A stretch of DNA of 34,667 nucleotides, taken from the NCBI GenBank assembly GCA_934096535.1, contig CAKOMC010000011.1, forward strand, positions 1 to 34,667, read 5' to 3'. The position numbers were made by a program, and so were the translations under genes. How positions within the stretch are numbered: position 1 is the first letter of the stretch; every line of letters begins with the position of its first letter. Below the pieces are notes generated by a model. The model had not been told where the DNA came from and did no database searches. It saw only the letters and a list, made by a program, of their open reading frames with translations. Positions 7,614-15,805 of the stretch are shown here, one piece after another. The DNA is from an uncultured Bacilli bacterium (GTDB lineage: Bacteria > Bacillota_I > Bacilli_A > RF39 > UBA660).

Positions 7614-8501
7614 TTATTTATTTAAAGATGCGATTAATTCATCTTTTTTCATATTTGTATAGCCTTTAACCTTACGAGATTTAGCCATTGATTTTAATTC
7701 TTGAATAGATTTAGATTCTAATTCGTCATTTTTACGCATTTCTTCTAATTCGTTATTGTTTTCTTTAGCATCAGGTGTTTTTGATTTTTCTTTTTCTTCT
7801 GTAACATAGTCAATTACTTCTAAACCGTTAGCTTCGCAAATAGCGTTAGTTAAAGCACCTAAAACGATTTTAACTGAACGAACAGCATCATCATTACCTG
7901 GAATTACATAATCAACATCATCTGGATCACAGTTAGTATCTACAATACCAAATACTGGAATATTTAATTTTCTTGCTTCTCTGATTGCATTGATTTCCTT
8001 TTTAGGATCAACGATAATCATAGCATCTGGTAATTTAACCATTTCTCTAATACCACCTAATAATTTATTAAGTTTTTCATATTCTTTCTTAATTTGAATA
8101 ACTTCTTTTTTAGGTAATACTTCAAATGTACCGTTTTCTTCCATTTTTTCGATTTCTTCTAATCTCTTAACTCTTCTTCTAATTGTTCTGAAGTTAGTTA
8201 AAGTTCCACCTAACCATCTTTCAGTTACATAGAATGATTTTGAACGATTAGCACATTCAATACTTGCTTCTCCTGCTTGTTTTTTAGTACCTACAAATAA
8301 GAAAGTACCACCATTTTTCGCAATATCACTAATTTTAGCATATGCTTCTTCCATGCAAGCAAGTGTTTTTTGTAAGTCGATAATATAAATATCGTCTCTT
8401 GTTGTGAAGATATATTCCTTCATTTTTGGATTCCATCTTTTGGTTTGATGACCAAAATGAACCCCAGCTTCTAATAAATTACTAATAGAAACTACAGCCA
8501 T
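7614..8501 (-). CDS. rpsB: Ribosomal protein uS2 with a C-terminal Rho_N-like extension
   Basis: Small-subunit protein S2. The start is ATG 8501, with AGGAGG 8 nt upstream and the classical VSISNLLEAGVHFGHQ(T)KRWNPKM beginning; the frame stays open to 8645 but that stretch is the leader. Body motifs: FVGTKKQA near 70, ERWLGGTLTN near 100, and IPVFGIVDTNCDP(D) near 195. About 230 residues cover the normal S2 fold. A charged linker rich in Glu/Lys/Asn follows, then residues about 265-295 read LKSMAKSRKVKGYTNMKKD, which resembles the helix-extended-loop-helix Rho N-terminal domain (KGYSKMKKxELI type). The added module could bind RNA; this is inference. First gene of the rpsB-tsf operon. Confidence 0.97.
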   Translation of the reverse strand: MAVVSISNLLEAGVHFGHQTKRWNPKMKEYIFTTRDDIYIIDLQKTLACMEEAYAKISDIAKNGGTFLFVGTKKQAGEASIECANRSKSFYVTERWLGGTLTNFRTIRRRVKRLEEIEKMEENGTFEVLPKKEVIQIKKEYEKLNKLLGGIREMVKLPDAMIIVDPKKEINAIREARKLNIPVFGIVDTNCDPDDVDYVIPGNDDAVRSVKIVLGALTNAICEANGLEVIDYVTEEKEKSKTPDAKENNNELEEMRKNDELESKSIQELKSMAKSRKVKGYTNMKKDELIASLNK

Positions 8502-8610
8502 TAAAAATCCCTCCTTCGTTATGCTTCTATTTGCCTCCAAACGATACCTATCACCTCTTCGGCACTCGATAAAATATCTTGGCAAATATGAATATTTGAC
8601 TTTTAAAGCC
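8502..8610 (-). promoter_or_regulatory. Structured 5' leader of rpsB (candidate autoregulatory RNA)
   Basis: About 109 nt lie between the predicted transcription start and the rpsB ATG. An 8-bp closing stem pairs UAUUUGCC (8588-8581) with GGCAAAUA (8535-8528). Inside are a small GAUA/UAUC hairpin and a GUGCCGAAGAGGUGAUAGGUA segment with a UGCC/GGUA pairing. The AGGAGG lies downstream of the stem. A leader like this in front of rpsB fits S2 feedback control, but I cannot match it to a named Rfam family from memory. Confidence 0.5.
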
Positions 8611-8616
8611 ATAAGT

Positions 8617-8645
8617 ATTGTATCAAAACCACGATTTAAGTGCAA
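8617..8645 (-). promoter_or_regulatory. Promoter of rpsB-tsf
   Basis: On the minus strand TTGCAC (8640-8645), 17-nt spacer, TACAAT (8617-8622), with TGA before the -10 giving an extended -10. One of the strongest promoter matches in the window, as expected for a ribosomal protein operon. Confidence 0.8.
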
Positions 8646-8693
8646 GCCTTAGAAATAAATTTCCAGAAAAATATGTTATTTGTAAATAATATA

Positions 8694-9941
8694 CTATTCA
8701 TTTTTGGGCTTTCTTACTAATTTAGGTTGAGATTTAGTTTTACCATCTTCACAAGTTTCTTCATAGTACAACCCATAAGTATATTTTTCTCTTTCAATAG
8801 TAGCTAAATGTTTTTGATATTCTGCTTTCTTTTTTCTCTTTATTTCATCTTGCATCTTTTTTGTTTCTAAAGCATTATACTTAATAATCACTTCAACACT
8901 ACACTTACTAGCATCATCAAAATCATAGACAAAATTACATTCAGTCTTATCATCTAATACTTCTAACTTTTTTTCTATATTGGCAATAACTTTAGCAATC
9001 GTTCCTCTTATAAGGGGAAATATAAGTTTAAATTGACGATTATACATAACGCTCTTAAGAGTACCGGATACTTTTCTTATTGATACATCCCAAACGGCTT
9101 TGTCAGTAGAATATGTTATGCTCTTCCTTATAGCTTTCTTATCATCTACATCATTTAAAATATTAAAAAGCATTTCATCAAGTTGCTGGTTTAAGTAAAT
9201 AACATCTGATTTCAATCCTTGCTTTTCGGCTTCTTTTCTTGTGCTTTCTCTAAAATAATCATAGGCATCATAAATACGACCTGATGTTAATAATTCTCTT
9301 GGCTTCTTTCCATTTTTATTATTTAAAGAATTTATATATTTTTCTAGAGTGCCTTTTCTTTTGATCCCTTTTAAAAGAAATTGTTTTAGTTTATTCTCTA
9401 TATCTTCTCTTTTGTCGCCTTGCCAAGTATTCTCAAGAGGTCCTGAAACATCTACAACAGTTAAATTGTTTAAATTACGGCCAATATCATAAGTGATTTT
9501 ATTAAGACCAAACTCATCAGCATATTCTATAACCACAACTTTATTATAAGCAGGTTCTTCTTGTTCGATTTCTCTTGCAACTTCCATTACAAAAGCATGA
9601 AACCCAACGGGATTTTTAGCGTATTCTTTTCTTTCTTCTTCTGACATTTCTTCTAAAAGACCAGATGTCTTTAAAATACTTAATATTTGTGGTCTTACTA
9701 TATTATAGTTATTTATGTTTTTAACTACAACGAAGATATTATATATTGGTAATAAAAGTGAAGCAAATGTAATTTTAGTCCCATTGGGATTAATTTCTTT
9801 TTTTAATTTATCTAACTTTTTACTATCTCTTATATAGCCGGCATCAGCAATATCTTTAAATAATCTAAGCTCATTAGCAAGTTCAGCAGTAATACTAAGA
9901 ACGATTGTTCCCATTGCAAAAATAATAAATCCTGTTCCCAT
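8694..9941 (-). CDS. Membrane-associated protein of unknown function
   Basis: 415 aa, not recognised. Residues about 3-20 are hydrophobic and a second hydrophobic stretch (ASLLLPIYNIFVVV) lies near 60-74, so the N-terminus may form a hairpin or two passes in the membrane. The remaining 330 residues are soluble, mixed alpha/beta, with an acidic segment (EEMSEEERKEY) near 105 and a very basic stretch near 360-375 (KKMQDEIKRKKKAEYQKH), ending in a charged low-complexity tail. No catalytic signature seen. AAAAAGGAAG before ATG 9941 is the ribosome binding site. It appears to be a single-gene unit with its own -10 at 9966-9971. Confidence 0.75.
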   Translation of the reverse strand: MGTGFIIFAMGTIVLSITAELANELRLFKDIADAGYIRDSKKLDKLKKEINPNGTKITFASLLLPIYNIFVVVKNINNYNIVRPQILSILKTSGLLEEMSEEERKEYAKNPVGFHAFVMEVAREIEQEEPAYNKVVVIEYADEFGLNKITYDIGRNLNNLTVVDVSGPLENTWQGDKREDIENKLKQFLLKGIKRKGTLEKYINSLNNKNGKKPRELLTSGRIYDAYDYFRESTRKEAEKQGLKSDVIYLNQQLDEMLFNILNDVDDKKAIRKSITYSTDKAVWDVSIRKVSGTLKSVMYNRQFKLIFPLIRGTIAKVIANIEKKLEVLDDKTECNFVYDFDDASKCSVEVIIKYNALETKKMQDEIKRKKKAEYQKHLATIEREKYTYGLYYEETCEDGKTKSQPKLVRKPKNE

Positions 9942-9965
9942 AAAATCTCTTCCTTTTTCTAAGTG

Positions 9966-9971
9966 ATTATA
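9966..9971 (-). promoter_or_regulatory. -10 box of the unknown gene at 8694-9941
   Basis: TATAAT in the context CTAGTATAAT, 24 nt upstream of ATG 9941. No clear -35. The same CTAGTATAAT string precedes the gene starting at 12341. Confidence 0.45.
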
Positions 9972-10037
9972 CTAGCACATTGTTTTAAATATTACTATCA
10001 TTTTTTCGATTTTTTACAAAGAAAATAAAAAAAGAGC

Positions 10038-11399
10038 CTATTTTACTAAGCCCATTTGCATTTTCCAAGCAATCACTTTAATTGCCAATTCTTTTAAATA
10101 ATATTCACTTAAAGTCCCATTATTTACATTATCGATAATTTCTTCTATATCTCTAGCAAAATTTTTAGTTATTAAAATATTATTACCAGCTAAAATAGAT
10201 TTAATTCCCATATCTTTAATATCAGCAGTAGCTCCCATATTTAAAGCATCCGTAATTATCACGCCCTTAAAGTTTAAGGTATTTCTTAAATAATTATGGT
10301 TATTTATGGAAATAGAGGCTGGATTATCCTCATCTATTGCGATAACGGTATTATGACTTATCATAATAGCACTAGCCCCTTTATCAATTGCCATTTTAAA
10401 AGGTATTAAATCTTCTTCTACTTCCTCTATGGTTCTTGTATCTATTGAGCTACTTTTATGAGTATCCTTATTTTTACCATATCCAGGATAATGTTTTAAG
10501 ACATTTGTAATGCCACTTTCCTTGGAACTTTCAATAATATTTATTGCAAACTCTCCCGTAAGTTTTGGACTAAGACCAATCGAACGACTATAAATATAAT
10601 CATTTTTATCATTAGAAATGTCTAGAACTGGTGCCAAATTAATATTGAGTCCTAATTCCTTTAATAGTTCATTTTTCTTAATGTTATTGCTTCTAATTAG
10701 TTCAAACCCACCTTGTTTATATAAAGTCCTTGGGGATAAAAAAGCCTTATCAGATAAATTTTTATTACTACTAATTCTAATGACTGTTCCCCCTTCTTCA
10801 TCTACGGCTAAAAATAAAGGAATTGTAGCTTGTTCTTGTAAGGCATTTGTCATAGCAATTACTTCGTCTTTAGTTTTATTTTTAAAAGCATCACCAAACA
10901 AAACTAATCCCCCTAAATGATACTTCTTTATTCCTTCCTTAGAATTAGCATTATAATGAACCATATAAAGTTGACCAACTATCTCTTCTAAAGTCATTTT
11001 ATCAGCAAGATCCTTTGCTTTAATATAATAGTCTTGATTTAAACTATCTAATTGTAAATTCTTTGCTATTTTTTCAATATTTTTAATAGCAATATCCTGT
11101 TTAGTTTTATTTTTATCTATCTTGGTATCATAACTAATTTTTACATAATCATTAACACTATACTCTAGTTTAGGTAGGGTATAAATTATCTCTTGTTTAT
11201 CACATAAATAACTATTTTCGGAAGTCTCATATATAATTAATCCATCAATTGTATTTTCTTCATTTTCTTTTAAAGTCTCCGTAAATAAGTTACTATTTTC
11301 TTTATAATCTTTTTTCTTTAATGTAGTAACCAAGATAAGAACAGTAATAATAATTAATATAATAGCTAATAGTATCTTATATTTTTTCTCCAATTTCAT
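10038..11399 (-). CDS. Membrane-anchored glycoside hydrolase family 3 protein (NagZ-like)
   Basis: A probable beta-N-acetylhexosaminidase of GH3. Residues 8-26 are a hydrophobic anchor, followed by a 100-residue region with no recognised fold, then the GH3 barrel from about 135 to 440: HLGGLVLFGD near 161-170, AVDEEGGTVIR at 198-208 (NagZ has VDQEGGRVxR), LAPVLDI near 255-261, KHYPGYGKNKDTH at 302-314 (NagZ has KHFPGHGxTxxDSH) and GVIITDALNM at 379-388. D384 matches the nucleophile and H314 the NagZ acid/base His. Anchoring outside suggests peptidoglycan or host-glycan trimming. ATG 11399 has AAAGGA upstream and lies 9 bp after the preceding gene, so they are co-transcribed. Confidence 0.9.
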   Translation of the reverse strand: MKLEKKYKILLAIILIIITVLILVTTLKKKDYKENSNLFTETLKENEENTIDGLIIYETSENSYLCDKQEIIYTLPKLEYSVNDYVKISYDTKIDKNKTKQDIAIKNIEKIAKNLQLDSLNQDYYIKAKDLADKMTLEEIVGQLYMVHYNANSKEGIKKYHLGGLVLFGDAFKNKTKDEVIAMTNALQEQATIPLFLAVDEEGGTVIRISSNKNLSDKAFLSPRTLYKQGGFELIRSNNIKKNELLKELGLNINLAPVLDISNDKNDYIYSRSIGLSPKLTGEFAINIIESSKESGITNVLKHYPGYGKNKDTHKSSSIDTRTIEEVEEDLIPFKMAIDKGASAIMISHNTVIAIDEDNPASISINNHNYLRNTLNFKGVIITDALNMGATADIKDMGIKSILAGNNILITKNFARDIEEIIDNVNNGTLSEYYLKELAIKVIAWKMQMGLVK

Positions 11400-11408
11400 A
11401 TAATTCCT

Positions 11409-12341
11409 TTAATCCAATCTTTTTAATACTTTCTTTTGTTCTTCGGTTAAAGACGCTTCTAATTTATTATATCCCTCTATATTATAAATAAACACACTAT
11501 CTATTAGAAGATCAAAATAATAATTAATCCCAATTTTATTAATTAAATAATCAAGAGTTGGGGCTTCTTCAATATGATTGATTAAATCAATTGCTTCAAG
11601 ATTATTATTACCACCTTTTTGATATATAAACTGATAATTGCTACCATAATAATAGTAAAATTTAATTAATAAAGCTATAATTTTTTGGTAAAGCCCATTA
11701 TTATTTTCCTGCAAACGGCCTAATTTTTCTTCTGCATATTGTTTAACTATCTCATCATTTCCATATTCTTTATAAAAATATTTTAAATATAAAAAGAATT
11801 CTAATGTATATTTTAATTCTTTACCAATAAAATCACTAAATTTTTTCTCTAAATTCTGGTATTTTTTGGCTTCTTTTTTCTCTAGTTCGATATCTGGGTG
11901 TAATTCTTCAATAATTAATGCGGTAGCTTCTTCATTTAGGGCAGCTCTAAATAAAGTATAGTCATAAAATCTTATATCGCGATAATTTTTTATTATTTTA
12001 CTTAACATTAGTTTTAAATAGTTCATTTGAAAAAAATATTCCTCGGCCATTTCTTCATCATAAGAAATATTATTATAAGTATAACAAAGGGCACTTATAT
12101 CAAAATCATCTTGCATAACATCATTAAAATCGGTTAGTAAAAAATATTCAATTTGGATTAATTCTAAGTACTTTTTAGCACTTTCACTATCTTTTTTTAA
12201 ATATTCTCTAAATTTTTCTACTAAAATATCTAGTTTTTTATCTTCGATAGCTTCTCTTTCTTTTATTTTATCTTTTGAAACATTTATGCCATCATAAATA
12301 CTAAGTAAATTACTAACCATTCTATTTAAAGTAAATTTCAT
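11409..12341 (-). CDS. Helical Tyr-rich protein of unknown function
   Basis: 310 aa, not recognised. Largely helical and charged, rich in Tyr, Phe, Lys and Glu with no signal peptide or clear membrane span. Segments such as YYYYGSNYQFIYQKGGNNN near 235 and EEDKKLDILVEKFREYLKK-like helices near the N-terminus give it the look of a helical-repeat scaffold rather than an enzyme. ATG 12341 is preceded by AAGGAG with a 6-nt spacer. It is followed 9 bp later by the GH3 gene, so the two form one transcription unit. Confidence 0.7.
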   Translation of the reverse strand: MKFTLNRMVSNLLSIYDGINVSKDKIKEREAIEDKKLDILVEKFREYLKKDSESAKKYLELIQIEYFLLTDFNDVMQDDFDISALCYTYNNISYDEEMAEEYFFQMNYLKLMLSKIIKNYRDIRFYDYTLFRAALNEEATALIIEELHPDIELEKKEAKKYQNLEKKFSDFIGKELKYTLEFFLYLKYFYKEYGNDEIVKQYAEEKLGRLQENNNGLYQKIIALLIKFYYYYGSNYQFIYQKGGNNNLEAIDLINHIEEAPTLDYLINKIGINYYFDLLIDSVFIYNIEGYNKLEASLTEEQKKVLKRLD

Positions 12342-12385
12342 TTTTGCTCCTTAATATCACAAGTGCGCCTTTTTCTTCTTGTTTA

Positions 12386-12391
12386 ATTATA
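12386..12391 (-). promoter_or_regulatory. -10 box upstream of the 11409-12341 gene
   Basis: TATAAT in the context CTAGTATAAT on the minus strand, 45 nt before ATG 12341. The -35 region is not convincing. Confidence 0.45.
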
Positions 12392-12425
12392 CTAGTAAAA
12401 GCTGGAAATTAAAAGTTTTTCTTCA

Positions 12426-14534
12426 TCACTTCGTTAACTTTTTTCCCAGAATTTTTTCTTGATAACAAATGACAAAATCATTATTAAAAATAGCACCCCT
12501 TATATCAACATTAGAAAAATCATAAGATAAAAAATTAACATCACAGAAATTGCCGTTACTCATATCTTTATTATAAATTGTTTGTGGGTTAATTGCAGCA
12601 TTAGTGCCAGAAAAATCCAGATTACTAACATCAAACCCCGTAAAATCATAAAACATTAAGTCATATTTTTCTAAAGAATAGATATATTTGCTATTAACTC
12701 TTTTAATGCCATTTTTCTCCACCTCAAAGTCATCAGGAACGCTAATTCTAATTTTTTCCTCACGACTCATATTAGCAAGTATACTTTCTCTTTCTTCTCG
12801 TAAAGCTGTCATTTCTTGTTCTATTTCTTGAAGTCTGACCTTCTTTTTTTGATTTTCTTGCATGGCTAATTGCTTTTTTAATTCATCTTTTTTGGCCTTT
12901 GCTTCTTTTGCGTCTTCCGTGTGTCTTCTAGAATATAAATATTCATCTTTTGCAAGTAACTTTCTATCATCTTTTTTTACCCGACAAGCAAGTGAGAAAT
13001 CTCCTAAATCAACTATCCTATCTGTAATATAGTAAGTACGACCATTTAAAATGAAATAATCATCATAAAATTTTAAAAAATCTTCATTATTTGTAAGCCA
13101 AGTATAACTCTTATCTTTCTTATTAAATAAATAGTAACCTTCTTGCCAGTAAAAAATTTTATGGATATGAAAAATCATAAAATTGAAATATTGTCTTACT
13201 GGTTGGTAGGTAGTCTTTATTATTTCTTTAGTTTTATAATCAATATAATAATAATACTTTTTCTTTCTTTTTCTAATTCCTTTTTTAGGACTTACGGTTT
13301 CAAAATAGCATGAAAAGTCTTTTTTAGAAAAACCCAAAATATATTTATTTATACTGCGTTCACCTCTATAAAAGGTAAAATCACCATTATTATTCTTAAT
13401 TGTCTCATACATTTCATGTTCGATATAATTACCATTAACATCAATCGTTCCACCATAAACACTGGCAGTTCCTCGGTAAAATTCGCCAGCTGATGTAAAT
13501 TGGGGTTTAATTACTTCTTTGCCATCATAATCTAAATAACCATAAAGTCCATTTTCATCCTGAACAAGTGCTCTTCCGCAAGTAAATCTTCCATATAGCT
13601 CATATCTTTTATCATTTATAAAACCTAATAATTTATTTTCTTCTAACTGCAATTTTAATTTACCACTAACGAACAAATTATAAATATTTTCATCTACGCA
13701 TTTTGCTTCTTTAATCTTTATTGAAATAAATTCACTTATTTTCTTACCATTATTATCATAATAAGTTAATTTATCATTATCACTTAATTTATCTCTAACT
13801 AAACATTTTTCTTTATTAAATTGTACTTGCAAGCCCTTAGGGTTATAGGCTATTATTTTAATGGTATTTTGTTTTTTCAACCGACAGGCAGCAAGAATTG
13901 GTAACTCATATCCATCAAGAAATCTAGCTCTTATTTCCCAAAAGGAATTATTATACCTTATTTCATGTAATATATTTTTACTCTTCAATTTTTCAATTAA
14001 ATCCTCGGAAATATTTAATTCTTTTAGGACCTCATGTACTTTTTCACTACTAACGCTTTCTAATTTAATAACTTTTTTATTATCTTTAATTGATATCTCA
14101 TAGACAATATTATTGCCATCATCTTTTAAAATAAGCTTTTCATTACGATTTTCTAATTGCATTGGTGGCCAGTTATAACTTTTTGTTTCTGAGGTACAAC
14201 TAAATACTAATTCATCGTTATAATCATATAAATAATAATTATCATCTCCTAATGCCCGACGCAACACATAATAACCATTCAAAGCACTAACTATTTCAAA
14301 ATTTGTTGGATATTTCAAATAAGTGGGATTGCCTTCAATATCATACACATATGATTTATAACCACTTAGACGGTTCATTCTAACAAAAATATGATATAAA
14401 TCATAATAAGTAAAATTATTTAGTACTTCATTATCTGGCAAGATTATATTTAATTTTGGAACATAATAAAAGCTTTCTTTATGTGGGACAAATACACTTT
14501 CTAAATATTTTCTATACAATTCATCATCTGTCAT
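12426..14534 (-). CDS. Large protein with WG-type repeats, a coiled coil and pentapeptide-like tail
   Basis: 702 aa with no signal peptide. Residues 1-300 consist of many short aromatic beta segments (YYLYDYNDELVF type) typical of repeat beta-propeller proteins. At about 314-372 two units match the WG-repeat pattern: GRALVQDENGLYGYLDYDGK then a second GRAS-like unit (RGTASVYGG TIDVNGNYI). Residues about 540-595 form a highly charged coiled coil (ELKKQLAMQENQKKK, ALREERESILANM). Residues about 628-685 have pentapeptide-repeat-like spacing (FDVSNLDFSG; DMSNGNFCDVNF; YDFSNVDIRGAIF). Function is unknown; such combinations often mediate protein-protein binding. It ends at TGA. Start ATG 14534 follows TAGGAG at 9-nt spacing. 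Base composition is like its neighbours. Confidence 0.8.
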   Translation of the reverse strand: MTDDELYRKYLESVFVPHKESFYYVPKLNIILPDNEVLNNFTYYDLYHIFVRMNRLSGYKSYVYDIEGNPTYLKYPTNFEIVSALNGYYVLRRALGDDNYYLYDYNDELVFSCTSETKSYNWPPMQLENRNEKLILKDDGNNIVYEISIKDNKKVIKLESVSSEKVHEVLKELNISEDLIEKLKSKNILHEIRYNNSFWEIRARFLDGYELPILAACRLKKQNTIKIIAYNPKGLQVQFNKEKCLVRDKLSDNDKLTYYDNNGKKISEFISIKIKEAKCVDENIYNLFVSGKLKLQLEENKLLGFINDKRYELYGRFTCGRALVQDENGLYGYLDYDGKEVIKPQFTSAGEFYRGTASVYGGTIDVNGNYIEHEMYETIKNNNGDFTFYRGERSINKYILGFSKKDFSCYFETVSPKKGIRKRKKKYYYYIDYKTKEIIKTTYQPVRQYFNFMIFHIHKIFYWQEGYYLFNKKDKSYTWLTNNEDFLKFYDDYFILNGRTYYITDRIVDLGDFSLACRVKKDDRKLLAKDEYLYSRRHTEDAKEAKAKKDELKKQLAMQENQKKKVRLQEIEQEMTALREERESILANMSREEKIRISVPDDFEVEKNGIKRVNSKYIYSLEKYDLMFYDFTGFDVSNLDFSGTNAAINPQTIYNKDMSNGNFCDVNFLSYDFSNVDIRGAIFNNDFVICYQEKILGKKLTK

Positions 14535-14558
14535 TTAAAAAACTCCTAACAAATATTT

Positions 14559-14564
14559 ATTATA
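14559..14564 (-). promoter_or_regulatory. -10 box of the WG-repeat gene
   Basis: TATAAT on the minus strand 24 nt upstream of ATG 14534, preceded by a directly repeated TTGCTGTAT motif (AATACAGCAA read on the plus strand at about 14562-14580). No standard -35. Confidence 0.4.
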
Positions 14565-14588
14565 CAGCAAAATACAGCAAATAATCTT

Positions 14589-14650
14589 AAAATAGAACAT
14601 TTTAACTTATAAATCACATAAAATAGGACATTTCAATTTATAAACCACAT
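14589..14650. repeat. Two tandem copies of a 31-bp AT-rich repeat
   Basis: Copies 14589-14619 and 14620-14650 begin AAAATAGAACATTT and AAAATAGGACATTT and both end in ATAAA(T/C)CACAT, with about five differences. They lie in the 194-bp gap between rseP and the WG-repeat gene, upstream of the latter's -10, and could be protein-binding sites. Confidence 0.75.
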
Positions 14651-14728
14651 AAAATTAATTCTTTGTTTGGCTTAAATTTAAAAAAAGCATTAAAAAATAA
14701 AAAAAATAATCAAAAGAAAAAGATATAA

Positions 14729-15781
14729 CTAGAATAAACCAATTATATCTTTAATAGTAATAAATATCATTAGAAGCATTAGAAGGATAAAACCAACAGT
14801 ATGAAACCATCCTTCGATATTAGCATCTACTCTCTTACCTCTTATCTTCTCAATTAGAACAAATACGATATGACCGCCATCAAAAGCTGGGAATGGTAAG
14901 AAGTTCATAAAGCCTAAATTAATAGAAATATAAGCAGTCAAATAAAGAATTTGCGCTAATCCCAAGGCTAGAGACTGATTAACAATGTTATACATACCAA
15001 CTGGTCCCGATAACGAATTCATGGATAAACGGCCTGTAAATAAGCCATAAATTATGGTAAACATTGATTGGTAAATGCTTTCAAATTTGCTAGCAGCATA
15101 GGAAATAGCATGACCAATGCCATGGTATGTTTCCTGATAAATAGTAACGCCAAACACACGGGTTTTATTACCACTTTCATCAGTCGTTTCTTTTGGCGTA
15201 ACTTTTAAGGTCTCGGTTGTATTATCTTCATGTTTAACTTCAATACTATAATATTCTTTCTTATTATCTAAAGTTAATAAGACTTGTGCTCGGTCCCAAG
15301 TTTTTGTTTTCTTGCCATCAATACTTAAAATAACATCACCATTGCGGCCACCAGCTTCACTAAAAGCCGAATTTTCTTGAACGGTATTAATTTTTGGCGT
15401 TGTACTAGTTGAACCATAAATTACGCCAATAGCAAACAATAAAACAAAGGCGGTAATAAAATTCATAATGACCCCCGCACTTAGAATCAAAATTCTTTGC
15501 CACCAAGGTTTATTGCACATTAATTTTTCTTTAGGGATCTTATCATCATCTTCCATAACTTCCCCCGCTAGTTGTACATAACCACCAATAGGTAAAGCTC
15601 TAATGGAATACTGAATACCACTCTTTTTAGAAATATGTTTTAGAATTAATGGTCCCATTCCAACCGAAAATTCATAAACATGAACTCCACATAATCTAGC
15701 CACAATAAAATGCCCAAATTCATGAAGTAAAACCAAAATCCCCAACATTAGAATTAATACTATAATACTAATCAACCACAT
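14729..15781 (-). CDS. rseP: RIP-family zinc metalloprotease RseP
   Basis: Site-2 intramembrane protease that cuts membrane-bound substrates such as anti-sigma factors or remnant signal peptides. 350 aa. The zinc site HEFGH is at residues 20-24 in the first membrane helix. One PDZ domain spans roughly 120-200 (ENSAFSEAGGRNGDVILSIDGKK). The third catalytic element NFLPFPAFDGGH lies in the third helix near 291-302. Last gene of the uppS-cdsA-rseP operon; 24 bp separate it from cdsA. It ends at TAG 14729-14731, without an obvious terminator hairpin, only a T-rich stretch. Confidence 0.96.
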   Translation of the reverse strand: MWLISIIVLILMLGILVLLHEFGHFIVARLCGVHVYEFSVGMGPLILKHISKKSGIQYSIRALPIGGYVQLAGEVMEDDDKIPKEKLMCNKPWWQRILILSAGVIMNFITAFVLLFAIGVIYGSTSTTPKINTVQENSAFSEAGGRNGDVILSIDGKKTKTWDRAQVLLTLDNKKEYYSIEVKHEDNTTETLKVTPKETTDESGNKTRVFGVTIYQETYHGIGHAISYAASKFESIYQSMFTIIYGLFTGRLSMNSLSGPVGMYNIVNQSLALGLAQILYLTAYISINLGFMNFLPFPAFDGGHIVFVLIEKIRGKRVDANIEGWFHTVGFILLMLLMIFITIKDIIGLF

Positions 15782-15805
15782 AAATACTCTCTTTTCTATT
15801 TTTAT

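Noticed and set aside
8541..8580. Lysine riboswitch-like GCCGAAG/AGAGGUG motif in the rpsB leader
   Set aside because: The leader is too short and lacks the five-helix layout; the context is a ribosomal protein gene.
8502..8645. 48-residue N-terminal extension of S2
   Set aside because: It includes the promoter and leader; the AGGAGG and conserved S2 start are at 8501.
10022..10060. Terminator of the GH3 gene
   Set aside because: The GGCT elements are direct, not inverted, so no stem forms despite the T-run.
10618..10920. 100-codon plus-strand frame
   Set aside because: Antisense to the conserved GH3 core; no start signals.
12426..12428. TGA read as Trp (Mycoplasma code)
   Set aside because: TGA ends this gene and the gene at 24280, and Trp is encoded by TGG throughout, for example in the surface protein.
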